DNA of 64,000 nt from the NCBI GenBank assembly GCA_022818135.1, contig JAFMSR010000012.1, positions 10,759,083-10,823,082 of the forward strand, written 5' to 3'. Every line of letters starts with the position of its first letter. The first letter of the stretch is position 1. This DNA is from Saxidomus purpurata. Lineage: Eukaryota > Mollusca > Bivalvia > Venerida > Veneridae. The translations under genes and the position numbers were made by a program. Positions 23,226 to 34,500 of the stretch are shown piece by piece. A model generated the notes under the pieces. The model saw only the letters and a program-made list of their open reading frames with translations. It made no database searches and was not told the origin of the DNA.

Positions 23226-25390
23226 CCAGGCACGCTGAAGTTATTTAATAGTTAATGTTGATTTTGAGAGATAGTGGTCGTCAAATTTTTGCTGGTAGAG
23301 TGCTGAAGATGAGAATTGTTGTCGGCTGACTGCTTTAGTCTCAGGAAATGTACAAACGTGATAAAAAAAATAGCACGGAGTGAAACCAAAAGTGACAGTT
23401 AACCAATACATTTTTTACCACAGGAACGTAAACGAGATCATATCATTTTTCGCAAAATTGTTCACGGAGACATTTCAGCTTGCTTTCAAATCTAATTACA
23501 GGACATGTTAAAAACAACAGGATAAAAAGAGTTCCATGTTTTAGAGCCAAGTGTTAAATGTATGAATGTTGTGCAATTTTTATGCTTGAGGACCATTGAT
23601 CAAGGTTGGATGTTATACTTACTCATGGCATTTATAGTACCATGAAAGATACCGGCAAAATTATTTGAACAAGAAAAACAAACTATTTCTAACCTTGCTG
23701 TCTAAATCAAAAGCATATGATATAAATATAAAGCAGTATTTTTTCAATGATATTGTAAAAAATAGGAAACGCTTTCTCACAATACTTTATATAAATGCGA
23801 AAGGAAGGCAATAAAACGTCCAAATGTACACAATTCTAATATATAATCTAGTCTGCGGTTTGACTTTACGTAACATAGAGGACGGCAAGTACACGCTTCC
23901 TTAGGATTTTATCTCTATATAGGTTTTTTTTTAATTTAATGTTTAAGATCTCAGCGTTATCAATAATTTTGTTATTTATATTTAAAGCTTTAATACATTG
24001 CACTGCTTAAAATGACCAGAAAAAGCACGGTCAAGAAAAGTTCTTAAAAACATGAAACATGTTTAGAACAATGAAAAAAAGCTATATTCAACCATTTCTT
24101 TCATTAGTACTTGCAAACAAGAATTTATTATATCAAATTGAATGGAAATTCATTTTACGATCCGGCGAGTCAAAAACGATTTTGTCATGTTTCAACTATG
24201 TTCAATAGGAATAAAACTGTTGTATATATCTATGTTATTTAGCTATCATTGAATTTGAAATTACGCAATGCTTGATTTTAATGATACTAAACCATTGCTA
24301 AATGTTTTACATTAAATTGCGATTATCATATTGGAGGATATAATCACTTTAAATTTACTGCTGTTTCAATTTGAAACTATGTTAGGTCTCAAATGTTTTA
24401 TTACGTCGAAATTGTATTTGAAAATAGAAGCATTTTCCTCGACCGTTCTTCCTGTATATGTCGACATCCTCTCTGCCGCGGCAGGTTGTAGGTTATGCAG
24501 TTTAAAATAGAGTATGAATTAATAACATTGACAACAATAACAATGATAACAATAACAATGATAACAATGACAACCACACTGTTAAAAGCACAAATAACAT
24601 AAGTATACTGTAAACCATGTCAGTAATTTTCGCTCTTTTCATAGACGCCACATTCATATATAGAATATTCAAATTAGTTTTCCTTGTTTGAGAAATAAGA
24701 ATACACGTTCGTTGTGTTATTTTGTTGTTTATTTACACGAAGTCGCAAAATATCCGCCTATCAAATCACGAAAACTAATTGATCAGAAAATTCACTGGTT
24801 TATAGTAACTTTTCATTCTGTTACTGCGTTAGCTACACCCTGCTGAATGTGCGGCACTGCGGCTGTGGTGTGATGACATAAATGAGAGCAACGGGAACGG
24901 CAGTAAACCAACATGTCGTCATCGGCATTGTAAATGGCAAAAATCAACTTGAAATAAGTGAAAGACACATGGTCATTACTGTTTAGTCAGATCTGTGTCT
25001 AGCAATTCAATGTTAATGAATACTTGAGATCAACAATTATAATTAAAGTGGTATTAACCTTCAAACTGACCACCATAATCACAGTTTAAGAAAGTCATTT
25101 AGCATTGGTTTCTACTCTGAGAAAAATGAGTTTTACCTAAATTTAAAGTAAACGAATCTGTATAACAGTTATTTCCATTGAATACAGCTGAATACAGTTG
25201 AAACCTTTTTGGACAATTCTGGTGAAAAATTGAAAATCTACATATTTTCACTTCTCGTAGGATCTGCTATGAGAGACATTTTAAAGCATTCATTGTATTT
25301 TAAGTTTCTTACTTGACTATGATGTAACATGTCCATTTAAAAGTGTTGCATAACTTTGACATGTACATGTATTTATAGCTAGAGGCATGA
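23226..25390. other. AT-rich spacer with one minisatellite
   Basis: No open frame, splice pair or family match worth calling. At about 24523-24575 there is a short tandem repeat of AACAAT/GATAACAAT units. The stretch 23735-23790 resembles the interior of the TTAA-flanked MITE at 42028-42365 and may be a remnant. Confidence 0.4.
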
Positions 25391-25801
25391 TTAAAGTCCC
25401 TTGATCACTTTGGATGTCTTATCGTTGTAAGAGTTTAACGCACATTCCAACCTTTTGATCATATTAACATGTGGACAGTATACCTAACAATCGTTACTAG
25501 GAAGAACTCCTATCCACCGTAAGAAACTGGCATATTTTTCACATCACGAACATTGTCGGTAGCGGGGCTCGAACCCCTGACCTTCAAACAATGAAAGGTT
25601 CCAATGATTTCAATGCAACTGCTCTAAACAACTCCACCGCGGTGTCGAAGTGTACAGTTATTCATACAAGAATCATTCCTAGTTTTGCTTTTTAGAAAGC
25701 AGATATGTGCTATAAATACAGTGCAAAAAGTGCGTTCTGACAATACTTTTTCGTATAGAAGTGACACGGTATGCGGCGACGACATGATCATGGGACTTTA
25801 A
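25391..25801. mobile_element. TTAA-flanked MITE copy carrying a SINE
   Basis: Left end TTAAAGTCCCTTGATCA (25391-25407) and right end TGATCATGGGACTTTAA (25785-25801) are inverted copies with one mismatch and include TTAA at both edges. The same ends flank 42028-42365. A family B SINE sits inside (25424-25644). TTAA duplications are typical of piggyBac-type elements. Confidence 0.55.
25424..25644 (-). mobile_element. tRNA-derived SINE, family B copy 2
   Basis: Minus-strand head CACCGCGGTGGAGTTGTTTA with B box GGGGTTCGAGCCCCG, followed by the same body as at 22693-22918. It lies inside the TTAA-flanked MITE. Confidence 0.6.
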
Positions 25802-27569
25802 AATTATTCAATTCTGTTGAAATGGTACTCGGGAACAGGGAATATACTCGGTACCATTATGAGTAGTGTCAGCTTTTTAAGTGTCTTGATTGGTGGTTTG
25901 TATTTTCAGACAGAATGTAAATAAACTGTTGATAGATATACTGTAGTAATGTACCTTTAAAAATTGGTACTCCTTTCATATTGAAGAACGTTTTGGGTTT
26001 AGTTACTTACGTAATATTTTATCTTTTATAATATCACAAAAATGTTATATCAAGAGATGATATAATCCGTAGATACCCTCCAACACCTTAAATTATGTGA
26101 AAATGTCTGCATTATATACATGTATAAAAAAGCATACACGGTTTCCATATGAGTCAGGAATTTGCAAACAAATACAAATCCCGTGCAATCTTTAAATTTA
26201 CTGTGCGACAATTTTACCAGGCCTCGATTTCACGAAAATTACTCAGTAACATTCTCAAATTATTTCAACACTTTGTTTATTCATTTAAAGAATTTAAGTA
26301 TTTACCCATTAATAAAATTTTATACACTGGTCAGTATTTGTGTAGGAAATGTTTTTTATAGCATGTCATTTATTTAAGTAAGTTCTTAAAATTCTTGAGT
26401 TGTACTAATTTTTTCGCTACATCTGACTTGCATTTAGTATCGTAAAACATTTTTGTATTTCAACATGTTACTATGATTTCAATTTAAAAAAAGGCTATCG
26501 TTAAAAATGACAATAAAAAATAATAAGCACTTATATACCGAGGCTTTTCATCGGGTAACTTCGTAACATTCAAATTCAATTTTAGTGAATCTTCAGATTA
26601 TAGTCACTTCATATATAGTTGTTTTTATAATGTCATATTGTTAAGATGTAAGAAGCACGTTTGGACAAAATCCGTATAAGTCCGATATTTCGAGGAATAG
26701 TCTGAGAGACGCACCGAACACCGGTGCGTTTCGTGCATGTTACGGATACACGTTTCCTCCCGCCTGTAAAATAAAAGATAAACAAAAAATAAAAAACAGG
26801 TGGAGGGGTTGTTCGTGGACAGCCAGTATTCCATTGACAAATATACAGTAATTTATGCCATAGATGTACTATTTAGTCTTTTTTATACTGAAATATCGTC
26901 TGAAACTGTTAAAACGTCAGGCATTCTTGACCGTGACGTGCTTCGAACGGCGATTCTTCATTTGGTTTAGAAAATGGGATGTTAATCAACTTCTTTTGAT
27001 GTAAATATCAACTTGTATACTTATGTGCATGTATTAGTTACAGCGTTATGTGTGTATTCTTTGTAGAATGGTTAGCATGTTCATTTTTGACACACCCGCC
27101 TAGTTACCCGAATAAATGCGCCTCGTCAACGCAAAAAAAAAAATTGTTGGTTGTTTTGGTTTTGGTTAAGTGTGACGTGGAGACTCAGTATAAACCCGTA
27201 AAGCTAATTCTAGTTTCCGAACATTACGAATAAAATCATTCTGGGTTTGAAAGCAAAAGTACAAACTAAATTGATAAGATATCAAAGTCCCGAAAAGCTA
27301 TAATTAAAGCTGTAAATGTTGAGTTCCCGGTTCGAATCTTTCATCAGGCTTGATGTTATTTTAGTTGTTTATAAAAGTAGTTTTAATAAATAAGTTTGTG
27401 TGTAATTTGGCCATACACGAAATTTTCAAGATTCGTGCAATATCATTCTTCATAATCCTGCAGATATATAGGAAAAAAAACAGATCTCGTGGAATATAAA
27501 TAAGCAAAAACGATGCATAAAAAATGTCACAGATTTAGCAAAATAGCCATCCACCTTAAACTTAAAAAA
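25802..27569. other. AT-rich spacer, small hairpin only
   Basis: No gene seen. At 26709-26729 ACGCACCG and CGGTGCGT form a perfect 8-bp stem with a 5-nt loop. An imperfect inverted pair lies at about 26756-26808 (CCTCCCGCCTGT against ACAGGTGGAGG). Overlapping ORFs at 26149-26377 have no support. Confidence 0.4.
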
Positions 27570-27660
27570 TTGAAACCATTTGATCTGGATTCGGACCCAT
27601 GACACCTCGCATACAAGTAAGACATCTTACCTCTACGCAACTATCTATGCGGTGCTGAAA
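27570..27660 (-). mobile_element. Degenerate tRNA-like SINE head
   Basis: On the minus strand GTTGCGTAGAGGTAAGATG followed by GGGTCCGAATCC looks like A and B boxes of a decayed tRNA-derived element. No body could be matched. Confidence 0.25.
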
Positions 27661-28194
27661 ATTGTGTTCTATAGATAATATTAACTGAAATAACAAAAAC
27701 ACACCGGACGTAACCAAAATAAGTGTCAGGCAAATATTGTCACATAATAGACTATTATCAATGTTGTGCCATCATGCCATAATTTGTCTGTAACAGGTTC
27801 ACTGTCAATCTGCTGAATGGACATACGTCTAAAAGAATTATCTGTTATGTTCTGTTCTGTTCTTTACTATTAAAGTATTAGTAGAGTTCTTGTCTTTTTT
27901 TGTTTTTAATTATGGAACCGGGGTGACAAATATGAATTTTTAAGAATGAAAAATGGTTTCCTATACCCATCAAGCATACACTGTCTTTTTTAATGTCACT
28001 AAAACAATAGTTAATATGAGCTTTGGTAGTTTATCTTCTTATCCGATAGCATTCGAGATGTGTATATATACTGGGGTATCACGTGAACAAAGAATGTAAT
28101 TTGCCGGAATAGCATGTACTGTTGGTATGTCCATACTGTTCAATTAGCCAAAGTCATGTATTTGTCGATTTTGCAAATAACTGCTGTTTTTTTT

Positions 28195-28870
28195 TGCCCC
28201 AAAAGGTGGCCTTATTAAAATCGCACAGTCCGTGTGTCCGTCCTTACATTTTTTTCATGTGCGGGCTGTAACTTTGTCATGCATTGAAGGATTTATAAAT
28301 AATTTGGCACAAATGTTGAGCACATCAATACGGCGAGTGTCGCATGCAAGACCCACGTCCCTACCTCAAAGTTCAAGGTCATATTTTGAGTTTAAAGGTA
28401 ATGGGCTCGTGTATATGTGCACACATTCGTGTTCTGACTGCAACTTTGCCATGCATTGAAGGACTTCGAAATAACTTGGCACAAACTGTTTAGCACATCA
28501 AGACGTCATGTCGAGTGCAAGACCCACGTCCCTCCCTCAAAGGTCAGGATCACCTTTCGAGTTTATAGGTAATGGAATCCTGTATGCATGGCACAAATGT
28601 TCAGCACATTAAGAGGACACATACTTATGAGGGACACCTATTGTTTTGCAATGTATGTTTCGGCCAGTTTGGTTCAATCTTAAGGTCAAGTTTAGGGATT
28701 GAAAGTCATGTGACCCATTTGAATCTCGTCAACGACTAGAAAGATTAATTTGCATAAATGTTTGTCATTTTGAGACAATGTGCTGAGTGCAAGTTTTAGC
28801 CATATTCGTTCAAGGTCAGCGGACCATTTTGGGAGACACATGTATTTGTCCAACCTTAGAAGGGAAACGC
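28195..28870. repeat. Degenerate tandem repeat, bivalve-type
   Basis: At least two diverged units of roughly 200 bp containing 'aactttg.catgcattgaagga', 'ttggcacaaa' and 'tgcaagacccacgtcc'. A related stretch occurs in MROH1 intron 7 near 37165-37290. Confidence 0.6.
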
Positions 28871-29188
28871 TTTGAATCCTTGTGTAACAGTAGTATATAG
28901 TCCATATGTGTTTGTTATAATGGAAACAGTCAAAGCAGTAAACCGTATTTTAAAACAATGGTCGAAAATTCAACCAACAATATAAGCGATTCCTTAATAC
29001 TCCCACCTTACTCTGAAATTAAATGAAAAATATCACTTATTAGGTGAATGGATCATTCAGAACCCCGCCGATCTTTGGCCATCTTCACTTCCATTACGGT
29101 AGTTTTTCTTAGCCTGGGTTGGCAGTCGATCATTGTTAACAACATATTGTATAAGTTATTTTATCTCAGTTCTTTTCTTGTTTATTAC

Positions 29189-29226
29189 CAGGAACGTAGA
29201 ATATACACGTTGATTCTACGTTCCTG
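29189..29226. other. Perfect 14-bp inverted repeat
   Basis: CAGGAACGTAGAAT (29189-29202) and ATTCTACGTTCCTG (29213-29226) pair without mismatch around a 10-nt loop. No T-run follows and the function is unknown. Confidence 0.8.
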
Positions 29227-29899
29227 TTATTACTTACAAAATTGTTTTATTTTGCATTATGAATGTGCGCATTTTTTATTTATATTTTTGAAGGAGCTAA
29301 ATAAATGATTTTAATACTTTAAGGTCACATTTCTTTTTCTAGATAATTATGTTGCTGTTATTTTATAACAGATCATTCGAATAAATATATGGTAAATATC
29401 TCTCACTGAAGTGGATAATACATGGTTTAAGCACGTGGAATATGTGGTAAAATAAGTAAGCCAGTCGTTCAAATGTATCACAGGCGCATCTGCCTGCTTT
29501 GTGCACCCGTCATTTTGCACATGCATTTGTACGACATGATTTGTCACGTATGCAAGGATAACCATTTACGACATAGTGCATATACCACTTACGACAGCGC
29601 AATGTACGTCTTCTTTATGTTCTCGGTCACAGTCGTACCGATTCTTTAGAGGATGGTGGACCCAATAAGCACAGTTACAAACAAAATCGGTCACAGGCCG
29701 GCGCTACCAAAATTAAATTAAATCAAATGTACATACATAATTTCGATGAGTCCTTTTATAAAACAACAACATATCAACAGGAACCGTATATTGTATTCCT
29801 GATATCATACATTTCATAGGCAACAAATATAGAAAGATACATTTCACACACAAACAAAATTAGCAAAACACCAGTGATTATAAAGCATATTCAACATTT

Positions 29900-30440
29900 A
29901 GCAGATACGTTTTGTATTGATTTTTGAAAGCATTTAAGGAACCTGCGTTTCTGATGATTCCAAGTTTGTATAGCAACAACTTCAAATGACTGATTAAGAT
30001 ATTCAGTTCGAGATCTAGTATGTGTTAACATACCCATTGAGCTGGAACGTAAATGATACCTTTAATTTTCAGAAATACTGATAAATTCACATATGTACGA
30101 AGGTGCCATATTATGAAGAGCTTTATAAGTCACACTTGTGACAATCTTCAACAGTTAACCACTTTAATTTTTTAAACAGCGGAGCCGACGGTGTACGCAA
30201 TCCATCTTATGATACTTTTTTGAAGACTGGCTAGTTTAAAAAGGAGCTGTTTTGTACAGTTACCCTACGTAATTGACCCATAGCTAAGAACAGGAAGAAT
30301 ATATGCATTATAAAACATCTGTTTCATTTCTAGAGTGAGCGCTTTGAATATTCTACGAAGTAGTGTAAATTTACTTGACAGTTTTATGCATAATTTCTAA
30401 GTGACTGTAGATTCCATTTTCAGTGTTGAAAGTATCTAGT
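29900..30440 (-). pseudogene. Relic of a non-LTR retrotransposon reverse transcriptase
   Basis: Translated on the minus strand with in-frame stops, the stretch reads like the region after the RT palm: TLLRRIFKALTLEMKQ, then FYNAYILPVLSYGSI, then KLASLQKSIIRWI, then LKLLLYKLGIIRNAGSLNAF. The wording fits the C-terminal RT region of CR1/Jockey-like elements. No intact frame remains. Confidence 0.55.
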
Positions 30441-30800
30441 TTAGCTTTAGTGGTGTATTTGTCAAATAATATTACTCATACTTAGATCTGAAACAGCTGC
30501 AGATGATTTAATGGGTATGTGAAGAAGTTGTATACAAGAGAATACTTTTATCTTAAACAATATTTCGGCCCGTGGCCCAGCAAAACATGTACTATTTTAC
30601 ATTTATTTTGTTTGTATACCATTTTGTTTTGAGTATAAGTTTATACGGTGGTTTTTGTGTCATAATGGATATGAAGACAATGTAAGTGGAGGCATTTATG
30701 TTATATGGTGTGTTTTATGTATACATGTACTGTCAATCTATGCCTCTATCTTATGAAGTCTAAATGATGGAAATGTTCTACTTTGATTATTTAATAACCA

Positions 30801-30989
30801 CTAGTAAATCCTGACTCCAGCTTGGTACAACATATTACACTGGTGAGCTTTCGGGGCACACGTGCAAGTTTCATGTTCACAGCCTAGTTCTTCATTACGG
30901 TTCGTGCACGTCAAAGTAGCATTGCAAGGAAAGGCATGATACATAAAGTTATCCAAAAAAACAACACAAAAGACAGCACTCACCAACAT
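30801..30989 (-). CDS. Small cysteine-rich ORF, possibly secreted (uncertain)
   Basis: An open frame of 62 codons on the minus strand. A hydrophobic N-terminus (VSAVFCVVFL) is followed by six cysteines spaced CX5CX8CX4CXCX6C and a possible N-glycosylation site NAT at residues 23-25. The start region runs into a TTGTTGGTGAGTG minisatellite (about 30975-31080), which weakens the case for the ATG. The 5' end faces the MROH1 start at 31463, about 470 bp away, so a shared divergent promoter is conceivable. It could equally be one exon of a larger gene or chance. No homologue is recognised. Confidence 0.25.
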   Translation of the reverse strand: MLVSAVFCVVFLDNFMYHAFPCNATLTCTNRNEELGCEHETCTCAPKAHQCNMLYQAGVRIY

Positions 30990-31080
30990 CGCTCATCAAC
31001 ATCACTAACCAACAACACTGACCAACAACAGTCACTCACCAACAACAGTCACTAACAACACTCTCTAACAGCTTCCAACA
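30975..31080. repeat. Short minisatellite of CAACAACA/GTCACTCAC type
   Basis: Imperfect tandem units reading 'accaacaacagtcactc' and 'accaacaacactg' in the spacer between the minus-strand ORF and MROH1. Confidence 0.6.
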
Positions 31081-31369
31081 GGCTACATGTTTTACGGGAA
31101 ATATCGTCCCGTTAGTGTTGTAAAGAAGTATCAATGCGTTAAACAGTTGTTATGAATCAACTTCATTTTATTTACAAAAGAAAAACAAACGAGAAGAAAA
31201 TTGAAAGCATCAACCTTCGACTAAATGACCTTTAAATTATCGATCCATTTAAAACCTACTTTGCATAATCACTTTATTGTTTAACATAAGAGTCAGGAAT
31301 CAGTACTTTACGTGCTTTGATGTCGAAACCGAAAGTAGCCAGAGTTATCTTTCCATGGGGAGTACACAT

Positions 31370-31379
31370 GTCACATGAC
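31370..31379 (+). promoter_or_regulatory. CLEAR-like E-box upstream of MROH1
   Basis: GTCACATGAC differs by one base from the CLEAR motif GTCACGTGAC bound by TFEB/MITF-type factors that drive lysosomal genes; CACATG is also an MITF-type core. It lies about 85 bp before the MROH1 start codon. Position and the lysosomal role of the family make it plausible; a 10-bp match alone is weak. Confidence 0.3.
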
Positions 31380-31462
31380 ACAGAAAAAGTAGGAAGTTTG
31401 GCTACAAAATGATAATAAACATTTCAAAGTTTTATTAAATTAAGTTGAGTAAATCTACAATA

Positions 31463-31514
31463 ATGCCCGAAAGTGATGCGGATGGGGTGTGCACGACAGG
31501 TGGCCAAGTGGATG
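31463..31514 (+). CDS. MROH1: MROH1 exon 1 (start codon)
   Basis: ATG with A at -3, reading MPESDADGVCTTGGQVD, ends in phase 1 at donor G|GTAAGT. The N-terminus is not conserved, so the call rests on the perfect donor and the phase match to exon 2. A 9-codon uORF (31409-31438) precedes it if the transcript starts further upstream. Confidence 0.7.
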
Positions 31515-34500
31515 GTAAGTGACAGGGCTTGCATGATTTATTATGATCACTATTATTGACAACGGTGACAGCTCATATGATTTAGGATATGGCTCGCTCC
31601 CACTACGGATCCGATATTTATTTGTCCCGTAGAACATGGTATCAGAATGGGAGTGGGTGGCAAGGGCCATACCCCAATCATCTGGGGAACAGTAGGAGTG
31701 GTCGGTCCAAAATCAAAAATTGATTAGAGTTTGCCACTGCTCAGAGGAATAGTTAGGAATAACAAAGCCATTTTATCTATCGATCTATCTGCCAGTTATG
31801 TCAAATCCATTACAGGGTTGTAGACATTTGCGCATTTAGTCATGAGACTGTTACTAGAGAAAAGTGGAGCCGCCGTGGCACAGTGGTAGCGCATTCACCT
31901 CAGGATCGAAGGGCCCCGGGTAATCGATCCCTACCATCGCCATGTCAGTAGTGTCCTTTGGCAAGACGCAAATAGCTAATTCCACATTGCCTCTCTCTCT
32001 TTGAGGTAGATCACAAATGAGCTAAAATGAGCACCGATTAATTGGAATAAGTCTCGAGAGCAATTAATATAACAATGTATAAGTTGTAAGAACTTGTTCG
32101 GCATCGAGAATAGTAAGTAAGTATAAACTAGTAAAGAAAAGAACTATAAGATAGGTTTAAAAGAAATACAATAAAAAGTAATAGTAATGTATATTAACTC
32201 AATTTTCATGAGGCAATGGTTAAGAATCAAAACAACGTACTTATCATAAATATGAGGCATGGTTAAAAGATAAAAAGTTAAATACTGACTAGCTAGGTTG
32301 AGGCATAATCAATGCAGGCAATGGCTGCACTGAGCTGCTGAGACTGGTGTTGGGAGGGATAGAATGTCAGGGGGAAGGCTTTTCCAGTGGTATATTGTCC
32401 TGGGAAATGTGTTTTGTACATTAGGGAAAGCCTGCAGAATAAACTGGGCCTTTTAGTTTAACCATATTTTATTGAAAACATGAAATTTTACGTTGCAAAC
32501 TACCTTTCCAAGCTCCTTTTAACGTGTGGAAGTATAATATTGCACTTGTACTTCGTTGACATTCAGCTAGTTTTTGTTGCTATGTGAGTGTTCTCTAAGA
32601 AATACAGAAGGTCTATTCAAATCCTGCTTGGGGCGAGGATTTTTTCACATTTACATAGATGGCAATGGCATTAAAACATCAAACTCAAAATATAAGCCAA
32701 AGGACTGCCTGATTTTAATAGATTTATTCATAGTGGAAGCCAGCAAGATTGTTTTTGGATGGTTGCATTCTTTCTCTTCTTAGAGGATTGACTTTTAATG
32801 TCAATATAAATATCTGCTAAGGTCATAGAATGTGCCAAACTAAAGAACCAAATTAAATAGGGTACTCTCAGAGGGAACTTTACTGCCTGTAGACAGCCCC
32901 TGTTATAGAAGGAAAAAAGCCCTGCATATCATATCAGTTAACACAGATCTTGACCAGATATCTTAAAGCGTGTGCTTTGTCTGACACCAGCCCAACTGCG
33001 TTTATGTCACCCTCGACAGTATGTTGCCAAATGCTCTAGGAATTGCAATAGCCTCCCGTTGATGAAGAGTTAAAGAACACAAATCCATCCAGTTATACAA
33101 GATGCAAAATGGCTTGACTCATTCCTAGTCATAATCCATTCAGATAACACTGAGTATATGTAGAGAAATGGCTGTCTGAACCAGCAGTCATAGAGCAGTA
33201 TAAACAAGTTCTCCTTTAACCATGAACCATCCAAGAGTGAAACAAGTACCTAACGAGTTATACCACATGTTTAAAAAAAAACTAAAATAAATATTTTCAG
33301 AGCTCACTATGGCCCTGATTGATGCAGCGTTTGACCGCAGTGAAGAATGTCAGGAAATAATGTCTTCATCACTCTTCAATCTTGGTAGGAAAAAGCCGGA
33401 ACTGGTTCTTAGCTCATGCTACAGTTACCTGAAAAAACATTCCAAGGTTTGGTTTCCGAAATTGGCTTAATTAATTTGTTTATGTATCTCAGCATTCTCT
33501 AATCTCATTAATTAAACTTTGTCAGTCTCGAAATATAAAGGAAATGCATAGAGATTACAATGCAATACAGACCTAATTTATGTGAATTAAGGAAGGACTT
33601 TTTTGTTCCATAATAAATACAAATACAAAGTTTATTTACTGTCTGTATGTTACATTTAACATTATAAACATAATATATTGTGTACAGGTCTTGATTTTTG
33701 TGTCAAATATTTCAGTTAGCACAAGGTCATCGGGTGGTAATTTTACAATGTATGGAGAAAATCATTCATGAAGAGTTGGAAACTCTTGACAAAGACCTAG
33801 CTGCTAACCTCATAAAGCAAGGATCGGATGAACTCACTGAATCTAAGGTAAAACCTGCTAATAAAATCTTTGAAGACCTGCAGATTCCTAACTACCGATA
33901 TTTAATGGTCATTTCTTTAATATGATAACCATTTATAACCTGAAAAGTCTGGGTTGTTGATCAGGTTTATCAGGCAGCTGAAAACAAAGACAACCCATAC
34001 CAGACTAATACAGTATTTAGTCACCTATAGGACAGAATGCCTGTAAGACACCTGGGTCCGAACTTTACCTTAAAATTTGTAATATTTTGTTATAATCTGT
34101 AATGTGAGTAGAGTTGTAAGGTAAAGTTGTTGGTTATGTAGCAAGAAGTTCTGGGTTCCACCTCATCATCTAAGGCATAGTTAGAGGCTTTTTAAATAGA
34201 CATTCCCTACATCTAGCAGATTATATTCTCAAAACATAGATTATGTGTTCAATGAGCGTAAAATGATAAATACAATACAAGTTGGCAAAAATGCATCATT
34301 TTACCACAATTATGGGGTTTTCTGTAATAAATTGCATGCACCCATTAATTTACACAACAACTCTACATAATTAATTCAATTCAATTCATTCAATTCAAGA
34401 TGCTTTCTTTAAGTTTCACAATAAACATTTCAACATCATTTATCCTTGCGGCCGTCAATTGTTAGAAAAATTTACACACATCAAGCATTCTTAACACATT

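Noticed and set aside
33309..33311. ATG at 33309 as the only MROH1 start
   Set aside because: It has a good context and fits the vertebrate start, but the upstream exon at 31463-31514 has a strong donor and exact phase. Kept as a possible alternative start.
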